A stretch of 61,300 bases of DNA from Phenylobacterium sp. (GTDB taxonomy: Bacteria > Pseudomonadota > Alphaproteobacteria > Caulobacterales > Caulobacteraceae), in NCBI RefSeq assembly GCF_030697305.1, contig NZ_JAUYQL010000010.1:1-61300 (forward strand), written 5' to 3'. Shown here one piece after another: positions 31,868-40,692 of this stretch. Every line of letters starts with the position of its first letter. Within the stretch, counting starts at the first letter, position 1. The position numbers and the translations under genes are program-made. The notes below the pieces were generated by a model. The model ran no database searches. It saw only the letters and a list, made by a program, of their open reading frames with translations, and had not been told where the DNA came from.

Positions 31868-32436
31868 CTCGTTCTCCTCCCTTGCGCCGAGTTGACCCCG
31901 GTCGTCCTTCCAATCAGTGTTGACGCTACGGCTATGTCAACGACAGATAGGTTTCAGCCCCGAAATTCGGATCAGCCGGTTTGCGAAGACCTGAGCGGGC
32001 GGCTTGACTGACGGCGGCGGCAAGACCGTCGGCTTGGACGGTTCGGCTTTGTGACGCTATTTGGCAGGACGTCTGCTGTTCTCGACCTGACGCCAATAAG
32101 ATTGATTCAATCAAGATGAGCCGTGCGCAAATTCCGGCGCGACGCCAACATCCCTGGCTATCGAGACGTTCACGAAGGAATTTACGGCTCGGACAATGAG
32201 ACTGGCCGCCGCGTTGGACCGCCAAGAGGGCGCGCGCTACGCCGTGGTTGACTAGGGTGCGGCCTCGTGGCTTACCCGATGTCATTGAGAGCGTGACGAC
32301 AAACGCCGGTAGGATGCGATGGGAGGACGTTGCAGACGTCGGTCATCTGTCCACGGCGGCGACGCGGCGCTCCAGCCCAGGCGAGCGGCCGGCCGTCCCG
32401 ACTTTTCGCCCTCGTCAAAGGATGACTCGACCGACC
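31868..32436. other. 569-bp intergenic region with palindrome
   Basis: Between the GPH transporter and mhpD. No credible gene: an open frame at 31932-32285 (minus) lacks any family features. It is less GC-rich than its surroundings around 31990-32130. Inverted repeats are GTTGAC...GTCAAC (31919-31941, near a TTGACA on the minus strand that could be a transporter -35) and a perfect TTGATT-C-AATCAA at 32102-32114. These could be operators for the sugar transporter or the meta-pathway operon; a gene remnant cannot be excluded. Confidence 0.5.
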
Positions 32437-33222
32437 ATGACTGACGCCACGCTCATCTCCGAAATCGCGACCCGCCTGGAAAAAGCCGAGGCCGACGTCA
32501 AGGGCATTCCGCCAATCGCACCCGAGCTCACCGCCGGCGACCTGGGGTCGGCTTACGCCATCCAGGCGGAACTCACCCGGCGCTCGCTGGCCAAGGGCCG
32601 CCGCCTTGTGGGCCGCAAGGTCGGCCTGACGTCTGAGGCCGTGCAGAAGCAGCTGGGAGTCAACCAGCCCGACTACGGCGCGCTGTTCGCCGACATGGAG
32701 GTGTTGCACGACAGCACCATCGCGGCGAACACCATGATCATGCCCCGCATCGAGGCGGAGATCGCGGTGATCCTGAAGAAGGGCCTGCCGCACGCCGACT
32801 GCACCATGGCCGAACTGATCGCCGCCGTGGACTACGCCGTGCCGGCCCTCGAGATCGTCGATAGCCGCATCTCGGAGTGGAAGATCAGCATCCTCGACAC
32901 CATCGCCGACAACGGCTCCAGCGCGCGCTACTGCCTGGGCCTGGAGCCCAAGCGGCTGACCGACCTGGATCTCGAGACCTGCGGCATGATCATGACCGCC
33001 GACGGCGCTCCAGTGTCGCTCGGATCTGGCGCGGCCTGCCTGGGCCATCCGCTGAAGGCGGCCCACTGGCTGGTGCGCACAATGGCGCAGGCCGGATCGC
33101 CGCTCGCCGCGGGCGACGTGATCATGACCGGCGCGCTCGGTCCTATGTATACTGTTCAAGGCGGCCAGCGCATCGAGGCGCGTATCGGCGGCTTCTCCCC
33201 TGTTCGTGTCGCTTTCGGTTAG
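32437..33222 (+). CDS. mhpD: 2-keto-4-pentenoate hydratase
   Basis: Adds water to 2-hydroxypenta-2,4-dienoate to give 4-hydroxy-2-oxovalerate in the lower meta-cleavage pathway. The protein is 261 aa from ATG 32437. Family markers are [26 protein letters not shown] (about 58-83), [14 protein letters not shown] (metal-binding Glu pair, about 104-117) and [29 protein letters not shown] (about 136-164). It could also be annotated as the related 2-oxo-3-hexenedioate decarboxylase, but the aldolase and dehydrogenase downstream support the hydratase. A start five codons upstream (32422) is possible. An mhpF gene follows after 5 bp. Confidence 0.92.
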   Translation: MTDATLISEIATRLEKAEADVKGIPPIAPELTAGDLGSAYAIQAELTRRSLAKGRRLVGRKVGLTSEAVQKQLGVNQPDYGALFADMEVLHDSTIAANTMIMPRIEAEIAVILKKGLPHADCTMAELIAAVDYAVPALEIVDSRISEWKISILDTIADNGSSARYCLGLEPKRLTDLDLETCGMIMTADGAPVSLGSGAACLGHPLKAAHWLVRTMAQAGSPLAAGDVIMTGALGPMYTVQGGQRIEARIGGFSPVRVAFG

Positions 33223-33227
33223 GAATC

Positions 33228-34157
33228 ATGTCGAAAACCAAGGTTGCGATCATCGGCTCCGGCAATATCGGCACGGACCTGATGCGGAAAATCCAGCGGA
33301 TCGGCCGCAATGTCGAAGTGGCGGCGATGGTCGGCATCGACGCCAACTCCGAGGGCCTGCGCATGGCCCGCGAGAGCGGCGTGGCGATAACCGCCGAGGG
33401 CGTCGAGGGGCTGGTCAAGCTTCCCGAGTTCAAGGACATCGAGATCGTCTTTGACGCCACCTCCGCCGGCGCCCACAAGCACCACGATGCGGTGCTGCGC
33501 GCGCACGGCAAGCGGATCCTCGACCTGACGCCGGCGGCCATCGGGCCGTTCTGCATCCCGGTGGTCAACGCCGCCCAGCACCAGGACGAGATCAACCTCA
33601 ACATGGTGACGTGCGGCGGCCAGGCGACCGTGCCGATCGTGGCTGCGGTCAACCGCGTCGCCCGGGTCCGCTACGGCGAGATCGTCGCTTCGATCTCGTC
33701 GAAGTCGGCCGGTCCCGGCACCCGCGCCAACATCGACGAGTTCACCCAGACGACGTCGCGGGCGATCGAGGAAGTCGGCGGCGCCCAGCGGGGCAAGGCG
33801 ATCATCATCCTCAACCCGGCCGAGCCGCCGCTGCTGATGCGCGACACGGTCTATTGTTTGAGCGACGAGGCCGATCCGGACGAGATCCGCAAATCGGTCG
33901 AGGAGATGGTGGCTGCGGTGGCGAAATATGTTCCCGGCTATCGGCTGAAGCAGGAGGTCTTGGTCGAACACGTCGGCTCGAACATCCCGCTGCACATCCC
34001 GGGCTACGGCGAATTCACCGGCCTGAAGACCTCGGTGTTCCTCGAAGTCGAGGGGGCCGGCGACTTCCTGCCGAAGTATGCCGGCAATCTCGACATCATG
34101 ACTTCGGCGGCGCTGAGCATCGCCGAGCAGTGGGCTGAAAAGAAGGTGACCGCGTAA
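33228..34157 (+). CDS. mhpF: Acetaldehyde dehydrogenase (acylating)
   Basis: Converts acetaldehyde, CoA and NAD+ to acetyl-CoA, channelling the aldehyde from its aldolase partner. The 309-residue protein has the Rossmann motif [12 protein letters not shown] (8-19), the catalytic Cys C129 in [13 protein letters not shown], and the interface segments [13 protein letters not shown] and [11 protein letters not shown] typical of BphJ/DmpF/MhpF. Its stop codon shares one base with the start of mhpE (TAATG), so the two subunits of the complex are translationally coupled. Confidence 0.95.
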   Translation: MSKTKVAIIGSGNIGTDLMRKIQRIGRNVEVAAMVGIDANSEGLRMARESGVAITAEGVEGLVKLPEFKDIEIVFDATSAGAHKHHDAVLRAHGKRILDLTPAAIGPFCIPVVNAAQHQDEINLNMVTCGGQATVPIVAAVNRVARVRYGEIVASISSKSAGPGTRANIDEFTQTTSRAIEEVGGAQRGKAIIILNPAEPPLLMRDTVYCLSDEADPDEIRKSVEEMVAAVAKYVPGYRLKQEVLVEHVGSNIPLHIPGYGEFTGLKTSVFLEVEGAGDFLPKYAGNLDIMTSAALSIAEQWAEKKVTA

Positions 34158-35191
34158 TGAGCGATCCTGTGAAGCTGTACATCCAGGACGTCACCCTGCG
34201 GGACGGCATGCACGCCGTCCGTCACAGCCTGACCGCGGCCCAGGTCGGCGAGATCGCCGGCCTGCTGGACTCCGCCGGCGTCGCCGCCATTGAAGTGGCG
34301 CACGGCGATGGCTTGTCCGGCTCCAGCGTCAACTACGGGTTCGGTCGCGAGACCGACAACGACTGGATCTCCGCCGCCGCAGCCGCGGTCAAGACCGCCA
34401 AGCTGACCACGCTGCTGATCCCCGGGATCGGTACGATTGAAGACCTCGAAGAGGCCTACAAGCGCGGCGTGCGTTCGGTGCGCGTGGCGACCCACTGCAC
34501 GGAGGCCGACATCTCCAAGCAGCACATCGAGACCGCCCGTCACCTGGGCATGGACGTCTCGGGCTTCCTGATGATGTCGCACATGAGCGAACCCAAGGAC
34601 CTGGTCGTCCAGGGCAAGCTGATGGAGAGCTACGGCGCCCACTGCATCTACGTGGTGGATTCCGGCGGCGCTCTGAACATGAACGGCACCCGTGACCGCG
34701 TGCGCGCCTATCGCGACGGCTTGAAGCCTGAAACCGAGATCGGCATCCATGCCCACCACAACCTGGCGCTGGGCGTGGCCAATTCGATCGTCGCCGTCGA
34801 GGCCGGGGCCACCCGTGTCGACGCCTCCCTCGCCGCTCAAGGGGCCGGGGCGGGCAACGCTCCGCTGGAGGTTTTCGTCGCCGCCGCCGACAAGATGGGT
34901 TGGGATCACGGCTGCGACCTCTACAAGCTGATGGACGCCGCCGACGACGTGGTGCGCCCGTTGCAGGATCGCCCGGTGCGAGTCGACCGCGAGACGTTGA
35001 CCTTGGGTTATGCTGGGGTCTATTCGAGCTTCCTGCGCCATGCGGAGAACGCTCGCGACGCTTTCGGCGTCGATGTTCGCGACATCCTGGTGGAGTTGGG
35101 CCGTCGCCGGATGGTGGGCGGTCAGGAGGACATGATCGTCGACGTCGCCCTCGATCTGGTCAAGGCGCGCGAACAAAAACAACCGGCCTGA
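34157..35191 (+). CDS. mhpE: 4-hydroxy-2-oxovalerate aldolase
   Basis: A Mn2+-dependent class II aldolase that cleaves 4-hydroxy-2-oxovalerate to pyruvate and acetaldehyde. The 344-residue protein has the HMGL-like TIM barrel signatures [17 protein letters not shown] (8-24), including the catalytic R-D pair, and the metal-binding [13 protein letters not shown] near residue 198, plus the C-terminal DmpG-type communication domain. It forms a complex with the acetaldehyde dehydrogenase encoded just upstream. Gap of 25 bp to the amidohydrolase. Confidence 0.95.
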   Translation: MSDPVKLYIQDVTLRDGMHAVRHSLTAAQVGEIAGLLDSAGVAAIEVAHGDGLSGSSVNYGFGRETDNDWISAAAAAVKTAKLTTLLIPGIGTIEDLEEAYKRGVRSVRVATHCTEADISKQHIETARHLGMDVSGFLMMSHMSEPKDLVVQGKLMESYGAHCIYVVDSGGALNMNGTRDRVRAYRDGLKPETEIGIHAHHNLALGVANSIVAVEAGATRVDASLAAQGAGAGNAPLEVFVAAADKMGWDHGCDLYKLMDAADDVVRPLQDRPVRVDRETLTLGYAGVYSSFLRHAENARDAFGVDVRDILVELGRRRMVGGQEDMIVDVALDLVKAREQKQPA

Positions 35192-35216
35192 GCTTAGGCC
35201 CAGGGGAGGCCCAGCC

Positions 35217-36236
35217 ATGAACAACCCATCCGCTCGCCTCAAGGCGGGCCCCGTCGACATGCACTCGCACATGACCCCGCACGACTTCCCGGCGGGGCCG
35301 GCGGGGGAGGCGCGGTGGCCCTGCATGCAGCACACCTCGGCGACCACCGCCACGGTGATGATGGGGGACAAGCCTTTCCGCCAGCTCGACAACCGCTCCT
35401 GGGACCGACGCAAGCGGATCGAGGACATGGATCGCGACGGCGTCTCGGTGCACGCGCTGTCGCCGATGCCGGAACTGCTGTCCTATTGGTTCGGTCCGGA
35501 CGCAGCGACCGCGATGTGCGACCTGATGAACCAGGACATCGCCGACCATTGCGCGGCCGAACCCAGCCGTTTCGCGGGCCTGGGCATGGTGCCGATGCAG
35601 GATCCCGCCTTGGCGGTGAAGCATCTGGAGCGGGTGAAGAACGTCTACGGCCTTTCCGGGATCGAGGTCGGCAGCAACGTCAACGGCAAGTACCTCGGCG
35701 ACCGGAGTTTCGACCCCGTCTGGGAGGCCGCCGAGTCCCTGGGTCTGGCGGTCTACGCCCACGCCCTGCACCCGCTGGTCACCCAGGGCCTTGATCTGCC
35801 GATGGTGTTGACCAACACCGCCGGCTTCCCGATCGACACCGCGATGACCGTGGCCTCGATGCTGGCCAACGACACCATCGGCCGTTTCCCGAACCTGCGT
35901 ATCGGCTTCAGCCATGGCGGTGGTGCGGTGGCGCCGATCGTTTATCGGCTGGACTGGCTCTGGAATCTGGGCGGCGACATGGCGGGATCGATGCCAAACC
36001 GGCCGCGCGACATGGCCGCGAAGATGTACTTCGACAGCAATGTCTATGACACGACCTACCTGAAGCACCTGTGCGAACACCTGGCGCCGGGCCACATTTT
36101 TCTCGGCACCGACTATCCCTACGTGATCGAGCAGACCGATCCGGTCGGCTACGCCAAGCGTGCGAACCTCAACAATGACCAGCTCGACTCGCTGCTGTTC
36201 GGCGCGGCGCACAAGTTCCTGCGCCACCATCATTAA
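35217..36236 (+). CDS. Amidohydrolase family protein (ACMSD-like decarboxylase)
   Basis: A 339-residue TIM-barrel metalloenzyme. The metal ligands fit the ACMSD / gamma-resorcylate decarboxylase clade: DMHSHMTP (H16, H18), AHALHP (about 180-185), FSHGGGAVAP (about 229-238) and GTDYPY (Asp, about 299-304). In ACMSD the reaction is decarboxylation of 2-amino-3-carboxymuconate semialdehyde. Its position directly after the lower meta pathway suggests a decarboxylation or hydrolysis step feeding that pathway. AGGGGAGG precedes the start. Function is therefore narrowed but not fixed. Confidence 0.88.
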   Translation: MNNPSARLKAGPVDMHSHMTPHDFPAGPAGEARWPCMQHTSATTATVMMGDKPFRQLDNRSWDRRKRIEDMDRDGVSVHALSPMPELLSYWFGPDAATAMCDLMNQDIADHCAAEPSRFAGLGMVPMQDPALAVKHLERVKNVYGLSGIEVGSNVNGKYLGDRSFDPVWEAAESLGLAVYAHALHPLVTQGLDLPMVLTNTAGFPIDTAMTVASMLANDTIGRFPNLRIGFSHGGGAVAPIVYRLDWLWNLGGDMAGSMPNRPRDMAAKMYFDSNVYDTTYLKHLCEHLAPGHIFLGTDYPYVIEQTDPVGYAKRANLNNDQLDSLLFGAAHKFLRHHH

Positions 36237-36242
36237 GACGAT

Positions 36243-36277
36243 GGACGAGCGAGCGCCTTAGCGGCGCGCGCTCGTCC
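36243..36277. terminator. Strong hairpin between convergent genes
   Basis: GGACGAGCG-A-GCGCC-TTAGC-GGCGC-G-CGCTCGTCC is a 14-bp stem interrupted by one A/G mismatch. It lies between the ends of the amidohydrolase and GntR genes, so it could end both. Neither side has a clear T-run. Confidence 0.55.
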
Positions 36278-36300
36278 GTCCGCGTCCTGTTTGGACCGCT

Positions 36301-37059
36301 CTACTTGGACTGCAGGACCTTGGCTCCGCCGTGCGCATCGACGTAGGCGTGCAGTTGGCCCAGGTGAACCTCCATCAGATGCACGGCCGTATCGGTGTCG
36401 CGGGCGCGGATGGCGTTGACGATTGGCCGACGGCGCTCCGATAGACCCTCGCCGACGCTCTGCGGCTTCAGCTTGGTCAGCAGGTCGGTCGCAATCAGGG
36501 TGACGGCCTCGATCAGGATCTGCAGCACCCCGTTGTGCGCGGCCGCGGCGATCAGAGTGTAGAAGGCCCCGATGCCGGCGATGCGGCTGTTCATGTCGGT
36601 GGCCCTGTCGACCTGTTCGAGACTGGCCTCGATGGCGGCCAGGTCTTCTTCGGTCGCACGTTCGCAGGCCATCCGCACTGCGAAGCTCAACAGGCAAGTG
36701 CGCGTCTCGGTCAGATTGTCGAGCGACAGGTTGCCTAGCGAAAGCATGTCGCTGATCGACATGGTCACGCCGGTGGAGCTCATGTCGCGGATGAACGCGC
36801 CGCCGTAGACGCCCTTGCGGAATTCCAGCACGCCTGAGGCTTCCAGCGCGCGCAGCGCCTCGCGCACCGCTGCGCGGCTGACGCCGAGCTGTTCGGCCAT
36901 GTCGCGCTCGGAGGGGAGTTTGTCGCCGGAGCGCAGCTTGCCGAGCGTCACATCCTGACGGATCTGCTTGCAGACGTCCTCGAACACTCGGCGGCTCTGC
37001 GGGCGCGTTGCGCGCGCAGGCGCGCGTTCGATCACAGCGCTGCTTTGTTCGTCGCTCAT
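36301..37059 (-). CDS. GntR-family regulator (FadR/FCD subfamily)
   Basis: A 252-residue regulator. The N-terminal winged helix holds LRSGDKLPSERDMAEQLGVSRAAVREALRALEASGVLEFRKGVYGGAFI (about 40-89), a textbook GntR HTH. The C-terminal helical FCD domain binds carboxylate or acyl ligands. ATG 37059 has AGG 6-8 bp upstream; a GTG two codons earlier is possible. It is divergent from the acyl-CoA dehydrogenase operon and convergent with the meta-pathway operon, so it likely controls one or both. A TGGT-CAA-ACCA site lies in the divergent region. Confidence 0.92.
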   Translation of the reverse strand: MSDEQSSAVIERAPARATRPQSRRVFEDVCKQIRQDVTLGKLRSGDKLPSERDMAEQLGVSRAAVREALRALEASGVLEFRKGVYGGAFIRDMSSTGVTMSISDMLSLGNLSLDNLTETRTCLLSFAVRMACERATEEDLAAIEASLEQVDRATDMNSRIAGIGAFYTLIAAAAHNGVLQILIEAVTLIATDLLTKLKPQSVGEGLSERRRPIVNAIRARDTDTAVHLMEVHLGQLHAYVDAHGGAKVLQSK

Positions 37060-37142
37060 ACGCACCTGTCCGTAAGGGCCGACCGATGATTCAATCGCAT
37101 GTTCGAACTAGGCTATCACATCAATCCGCAAGGTGGCGCAAT

Positions 37143-37153
37143 TGGTCAAACCA
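37143..37153. promoter_or_regulatory. FadR-subfamily GntR operator candidate
   Basis: TGGT-CAA-ACCA fits the FCD/FadR-type operator core (TnGTnnnACnA) with perfect symmetry. It lies 84 bp upstream of the GntR gene and 212 bp upstream of the first acyl-CoA dehydrogenase. Confidence 0.55.
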
Positions 37154-37237
37154 TTGGTTGGCGTGGCGGCGACCCAGGTTCCAGCCGGCCGGCAGGCTCG
37201 TGGGATACGCAGTCGCCGGCGGGAATCCTCAACCGGC

Positions 37238-37276
37238 TTGACGGCGACCTTGCGTTGGCTAACAAGCGGTTGTTAG
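37238..37276 (+). promoter_or_regulatory. Promoter with overlapping palindrome upstream of acyl-CoA dehydrogenases
   Basis: TTGACG (37238-37243), 14-bp spacer and GCTAAC (37258-37263) form a Caulobacter-type housekeeping promoter. The perfect inverted repeat CTAACAA-GCGG-TTGTTAG (37259-37276) covers its -10 and start region, as expected for a repressor site; the TetR protein encoded at 39868 is the obvious candidate. It lies about 90 bp upstream of the first gene. Confidence 0.6.
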
Positions 37277-37364
37277 ATTTGACCTCAATGAAAAACGCGT
37301 CCGCGCCATATGCAGCGGGCCACGCTATTTGACCAGAATTTTCAGTGAAAGTGGGAGAGCCCAG

Positions 37365-38567
37365 ATGGATTTCGATATTGCAGGCGAAGACGACCCGAGA
37401 CGGCTCGAGATTCGAGAGTGGGTCAAGAAACATCCTAATCCGACGCCGCGCGAGATGCTGGATTCGGGCTACGAGGTGCCCCACTGGCCGGCGCCTTACG
37501 GCCTCAGCGCCAGCGCGGAGCTACAACTCATCGTCGACGATGAACTCAAGCGCGCCGGCATCAAGCGGTCGGGCGACCTAGTGGCGCAGAACAACTGCGG
37601 TCCTTCGCTGCTGACCCACGGCACGCCGGAAGCCAAGGCCCGCTATCTCGAAAAGGGCCTGATGGGCGAAGAGCACTGGTGCCAGCTGTTCAGCGAGCCC
37701 TCGGGCGGCTCCGACCTCGGCGCGCTTCGCACCACCGCGACCCGTGACGGCGACGACTACATCATCCGCGGTCAGAAGATCTGGACCTCGAACGCCAACC
37801 ACGCCCACGTCGGCTGCATCGTCGTGCGCACCGATCCGCACGCCGCCAAGCATGCGGGCCTCACCTGCTTACTCGTCGAGCTGAAGAACAATCCGGGCGT
37901 CACAATCCGCCCGATCGAGGACATGACCGGCCACGAGAATGAGTTCAACGAAGTGTTCTTCGACGATGTCCGTGTGCCGGCGAGCAATCGCCTGGGCGAG
38001 GAAGGCGACGGCTGGCGCCTGACCATGCAGATGTTGGGCAGCGAGCGGGTCCACATGGGCAAGCCCGGTGCGGTTTGGGGCTACGGCCCGACAGCCCGTG
38101 ACCTGATCACCGGTCTGCACGCGATCGGCAAGCTCAACGACGGCGCGGTCCGCGACGAGGCGGCCAAGCTCTATATCGAAGGCGAGATGGTCCGGCTTCT
38201 GAACTACCGCCGGCTCAGCGACCACGTGAACGCCAAGCGCCCAGGTCCGGAATCGGCGGTCGCCAAGATGATCGCCGCGCCGCATGGACAGAAGATGCTG
38301 GCGCTCGCCAAGCTGGTGCAGGGGCAGGCCGGCCTGATCGCCGGCGAGAAGGTGTTCCCGACCCCGGAGAGCACCGAGTTCGGCGGCCGTGGCACCTGGG
38401 ACGTGGGCTTCTGGTTCAGCCCCGCCATCACGCTCGGCGTCGGCACCCAGGAGGTGCTGAAGAACGTGGTCGGTGAGCGTCTGCTTGGCCTGCCGCGCGA
38501 ACTCGATCCGTCCGCCAAGGGCGATTGGACAGAAAACCAAAAGGCGTTGAGCCGCGCCGCGGCTTAA
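37365..38567 (+). CDS. Acyl-CoA dehydrogenase (first of a pair)
   Basis: A 400-residue FAD-dependent acyl-CoA dehydrogenase that introduces an alpha,beta double bond. ATG 37365 follows GGGAGAGCCC. Family signatures are CQLFSEPSGGSDLGALRTTATRDGDDYII in part (about 106-134), KIWTSNANHAH and the C-terminal GVGTQEVLKNVVGERLLGLPREL. No canonical catalytic Glu of the usual YGGxGYxxE type is visible at the end of the domain. It is followed after 26 bp by a second, divergent acyl-CoA dehydrogenase; such pairs form heterotetramers in steroid side-chain and related degradation. Confidence 0.93.
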   Translation: MDFDIAGEDDPRRLEIREWVKKHPNPTPREMLDSGYEVPHWPAPYGLSASAELQLIVDDELKRAGIKRSGDLVAQNNCGPSLLTHGTPEAKARYLEKGLMGEEHWCQLFSEPSGGSDLGALRTTATRDGDDYIIRGQKIWTSNANHAHVGCIVVRTDPHAAKHAGLTCLLVELKNNPGVTIRPIEDMTGHENEFNEVFFDDVRVPASNRLGEEGDGWRLTMQMLGSERVHMGKPGAVWGYGPTARDLITGLHAIGKLNDGAVRDEAAKLYIEGEMVRLLNYRRLSDHVNAKRPGPESAVAKMIAAPHGQKMLALAKLVQGQAGLIAGEKVFPTPESTEFGGRGTWDVGFWFSPAITLGVGTQEVLKNVVGERLLGLPRELDPSAKGDWTENQKALSRAAA

Positions 38568-38593
38568 GTCGCGGGTCAATTAGGGAAAAGACG

Positions 38594-39718
38594 ATGAACT
38601 TCTCACTTGATGACGACCATCGGATGCTTCGCGACACGGCGCGGGTGTTTTTGGAGAAAGAGATCAATCTTGATCCGATCCTGAAGAACCCGAAGTCCAC
38701 GGTGGCTGACTCCGGCTACGAGGCGAACTGGCAGAAGATCGCCGAGCTGGGTTGGCCTGGCCTGGTGATCCCGGAGGAATACGGCGGCTCGGGCATGACG
38801 CCGCTGGACCTGGTGATGATCGTCCAGGAGATCGGCCGCACAGTGGCTCCGACGCCGCTGCTGGGGGCGCTGGCCGGCGCCTGGTCGCTGATGAAAGCGG
38901 GCTCCGAGAGCCAGAAGCAGAAATACCTGGCCGCGCTGGCGGCGGGCGAGACCAAGATGGCGCTGGCGGTGAGCGACGCCAACGGCGAGTACGACGGTCC
39001 GTCCTCGGACGCCAAGGCGACCCAGGCGGGTTCCGGCTACAAGATCAACGGCTCGAAGTCGTTCGTGGTCGACGGCGGCTCGGCCGACACCCTGGTGGTG
39101 GCGGCGGAGAACGGCGGCAAGCGTGGCCTGTTCCTGGTCGACGCGAAGCAGGCCGGCGTGGACGTCAAGGTCCTGCCGTGGAAGGACGTGACCCGTGAAG
39201 TGGTCAACATCAGCTTCAAGGACGCCGACGCCGAGCTGCTGGCGGCTGACGACGCGGACATCTGGCCGTGGGTGCGCGACCGGCTGCTGCTGACGCTGGC
39301 GGCCGACAGCGCGGGCGGACTGCAGCGGATCCTGGAGATGAGCACCGAGTACGCCAAGGAGCGGGTGGCGTTCGGCAAGCCGATCGGCGCCTACCAGTCG
39401 ATCAAGCACGGCCTGGCCGACACTTTCGGGACCAGCGAAGCGGCGAGCGTCGGCGTGCTCTACGCCGGCTGGGCGCTGTCGGACGACAACGAGGAAGGCC
39501 CGATCGCAGCGGCGATGGCCAAAGCCTACACCAGCGACGCCTACAGCGCGGCCACGCACCAGAGCATCCAGATCTTCGGTGCGATCGGCTTCACCTGGGA
39601 GATGAAGAACCATCTCTACTTCAAGCGTGCGCGGTCGAATGCGGAGCTGTTCGGCGGCGCCAGCGCCCAGCGTAGCCGCGTCCTCGACATGGCCGTGACC
39701 CGCAAGGCCGCAGCCTAA
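38594..39718 (+). CDS. Acyl-CoA dehydrogenase (second of a pair)
   Basis: A 374-residue acyl-CoA dehydrogenase starting at ATG 38594 (AGGGAAAAG upstream). N-terminal helices (DDDHRMLRDTARVFLEKE) lead to GLVIPEEYGGSGMTPLDLVM and LAVSDANGEYDG. The segment QIFGAIGFTWEMKNHLYFKRA near residue 315-335 contains the FTWE Glu used as catalytic base in one subunit of the heteromeric FadE-type enzymes. The sequence is unlike its partner, so the two are likely alpha and beta subunits rather than duplicates. A hairpin after the stop probably ends the operon. Confidence 0.93.
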   Translation: MNFSLDDDHRMLRDTARVFLEKEINLDPILKNPKSTVADSGYEANWQKIAELGWPGLVIPEEYGGSGMTPLDLVMIVQEIGRTVAPTPLLGALAGAWSLMKAGSESQKQKYLAALAAGETKMALAVSDANGEYDGPSSDAKATQAGSGYKINGSKSFVVDGGSADTLVVAAENGGKRGLFLVDAKQAGVDVKVLPWKDVTREVVNISFKDADAELLAADDADIWPWVRDRLLLTLAADSAGGLQRILEMSTEYAKERVAFGKPIGAYQSIKHGLADTFGTSEAASVGVLYAGWALSDDNEEGPIAAAMAKAYTSDAYSAATHQSIQIFGAIGFTWEMKNHLYFKRARSNAELFGGASAQRSRVLDMAVTRKAAA

Positions 39719-39726
39719 GCCACACC

Positions 39727-39764
39727 GTCCGCTCCCCGCCCAGACACCGGGGCAGGGAGCGGAC
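39727..39764 (+). terminator. Hairpin after acyl-CoA dehydrogenase operon
   Basis: GTCCGCTCCC (39727-39736) pairs perfectly with GGGAGCGGAC (39755-39764), with additional pairing possible inside the loop (CCGCC/GGGG). It starts 8 bp after the stop codon. No T-run follows, so Rho-independent termination is only probable. Confidence 0.55.
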
Positions 39765-39867
39765 GTTCGAGCTGTACTTCACCGCAGCGCCGTCTCCCGC
39801 GAGCGTGGGGAGGCGCGCGAACGAGCGACGGCGGTGATTCGAGCGCCTGACGACAGGAGGCAGGTTG

Positions 39868-40608
39868 ATGGCCAAAGCCAAGGCGAGCGCCCGATCGGAC
39901 GAGCGGCAGGACATTGTGCCCGAGCCGGCCAACCGCGAATTCACCCGCAAGCCGACGGCCCGCGCCGCCGCCGCCTCGCAGACCCGCCGCCCCAAGGGCG
40001 AGGAACCCGGCGAAGACCCGACAAAGGCCGACATCACGCGGGCCAACATCATCAAGACCGCCTTGCGCCTGAGCAAGACCAAGGGCCTGACCGCGATCAC
40101 CCTGCGCGACATCGCCACCGCGTCGGGGATGAAGGCCGGCAGCATCTACTACCACTTCGAATCCAAGGATGATCTGATCCGCGCCGCGCTCAAGGATGGC
40201 GTCGGCCGCGGCATGGCCGCGCTGAACAAGGGCATTGAGGCGCTGGGCTCCCACAGTTCGCCGCTGGACCGGCTGGAGGCGGCGCTCCGCATCCACCTGC
40301 ACATGTCGACGCGGGAGCCGTTCGCCCAACGGGTCTTCGCGCTGCGCCAACTGCCGAAGCCGCTGCGTGAGGAACAACTCGAACAGGAGCGTCAGTACGC
40401 GGCGATCTTCGGCCGCCTGTTCGACGAGGGCGAGGCGCAGGGCCTGTGGCGGCCCGAGTTCGACCTTAAGGTGGTCCGCTACCTGGTGCTGGGTTCGTTG
40501 ATCTGGGTCGGCACCTGGTACAACCCGAAGGGTCCTCTGACGCTTGATCAGATCATCGACCAGGTCATGGCGCTGTTGCGCGAAGGCCTGATTCGCAAGC
40601 CCGCTTGA
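39868..40608 (+). CDS. TetR/AcrR-family transcriptional regulator
   Basis: A 246-residue regulator from ATG 39868 with AGGAGG 8 bp upstream. A ~50-residue basic, disordered N-terminal extension (RSDERQDIVPEPANREFTRK...) precedes the HTH at about 58-105: NIIKTALRLSKTKGLTAITLRDIATASGMKAGSIYYHFESKDDLI. The C-terminal domain (RQLPKPLREEQLEQERQYAAIF) resembles regulators of acyl-CoA/steroid metabolism. It follows the acyl-CoA dehydrogenase pair in the same direction and may bind the palindrome over their promoter. Confidence 0.92.
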   Translation: MAKAKASARSDERQDIVPEPANREFTRKPTARAAAASQTRRPKGEEPGEDPTKADITRANIIKTALRLSKTKGLTAITLRDIATASGMKAGSIYYHFESKDDLIRAALKDGVGRGMAALNKGIEALGSHSSPLDRLEAALRIHLHMSTREPFAQRVFALRQLPKPLREEQLEQERQYAAIFGRLFDEGEAQGLWRPEFDLKVVRYLVLGSLIWVGTWYNPKGPLTLDQIIDQVMALLREGLIRKPA

Positions 40609-40692
40609 CGCTACGACGCCGGTTTACAGCGTCCTTGAATTGATCCAACCACTTGAGCGCCTCGGAACGGGGCTGCAGCGACGAGGCATGAC

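Noticed and set aside
32102..32114. TTGATT-C-AATCAA as an FNR/FixK box
   Set aside because: FNR/FixK sites need TTGAT-N4-ATCAA; here the spacer is N3.
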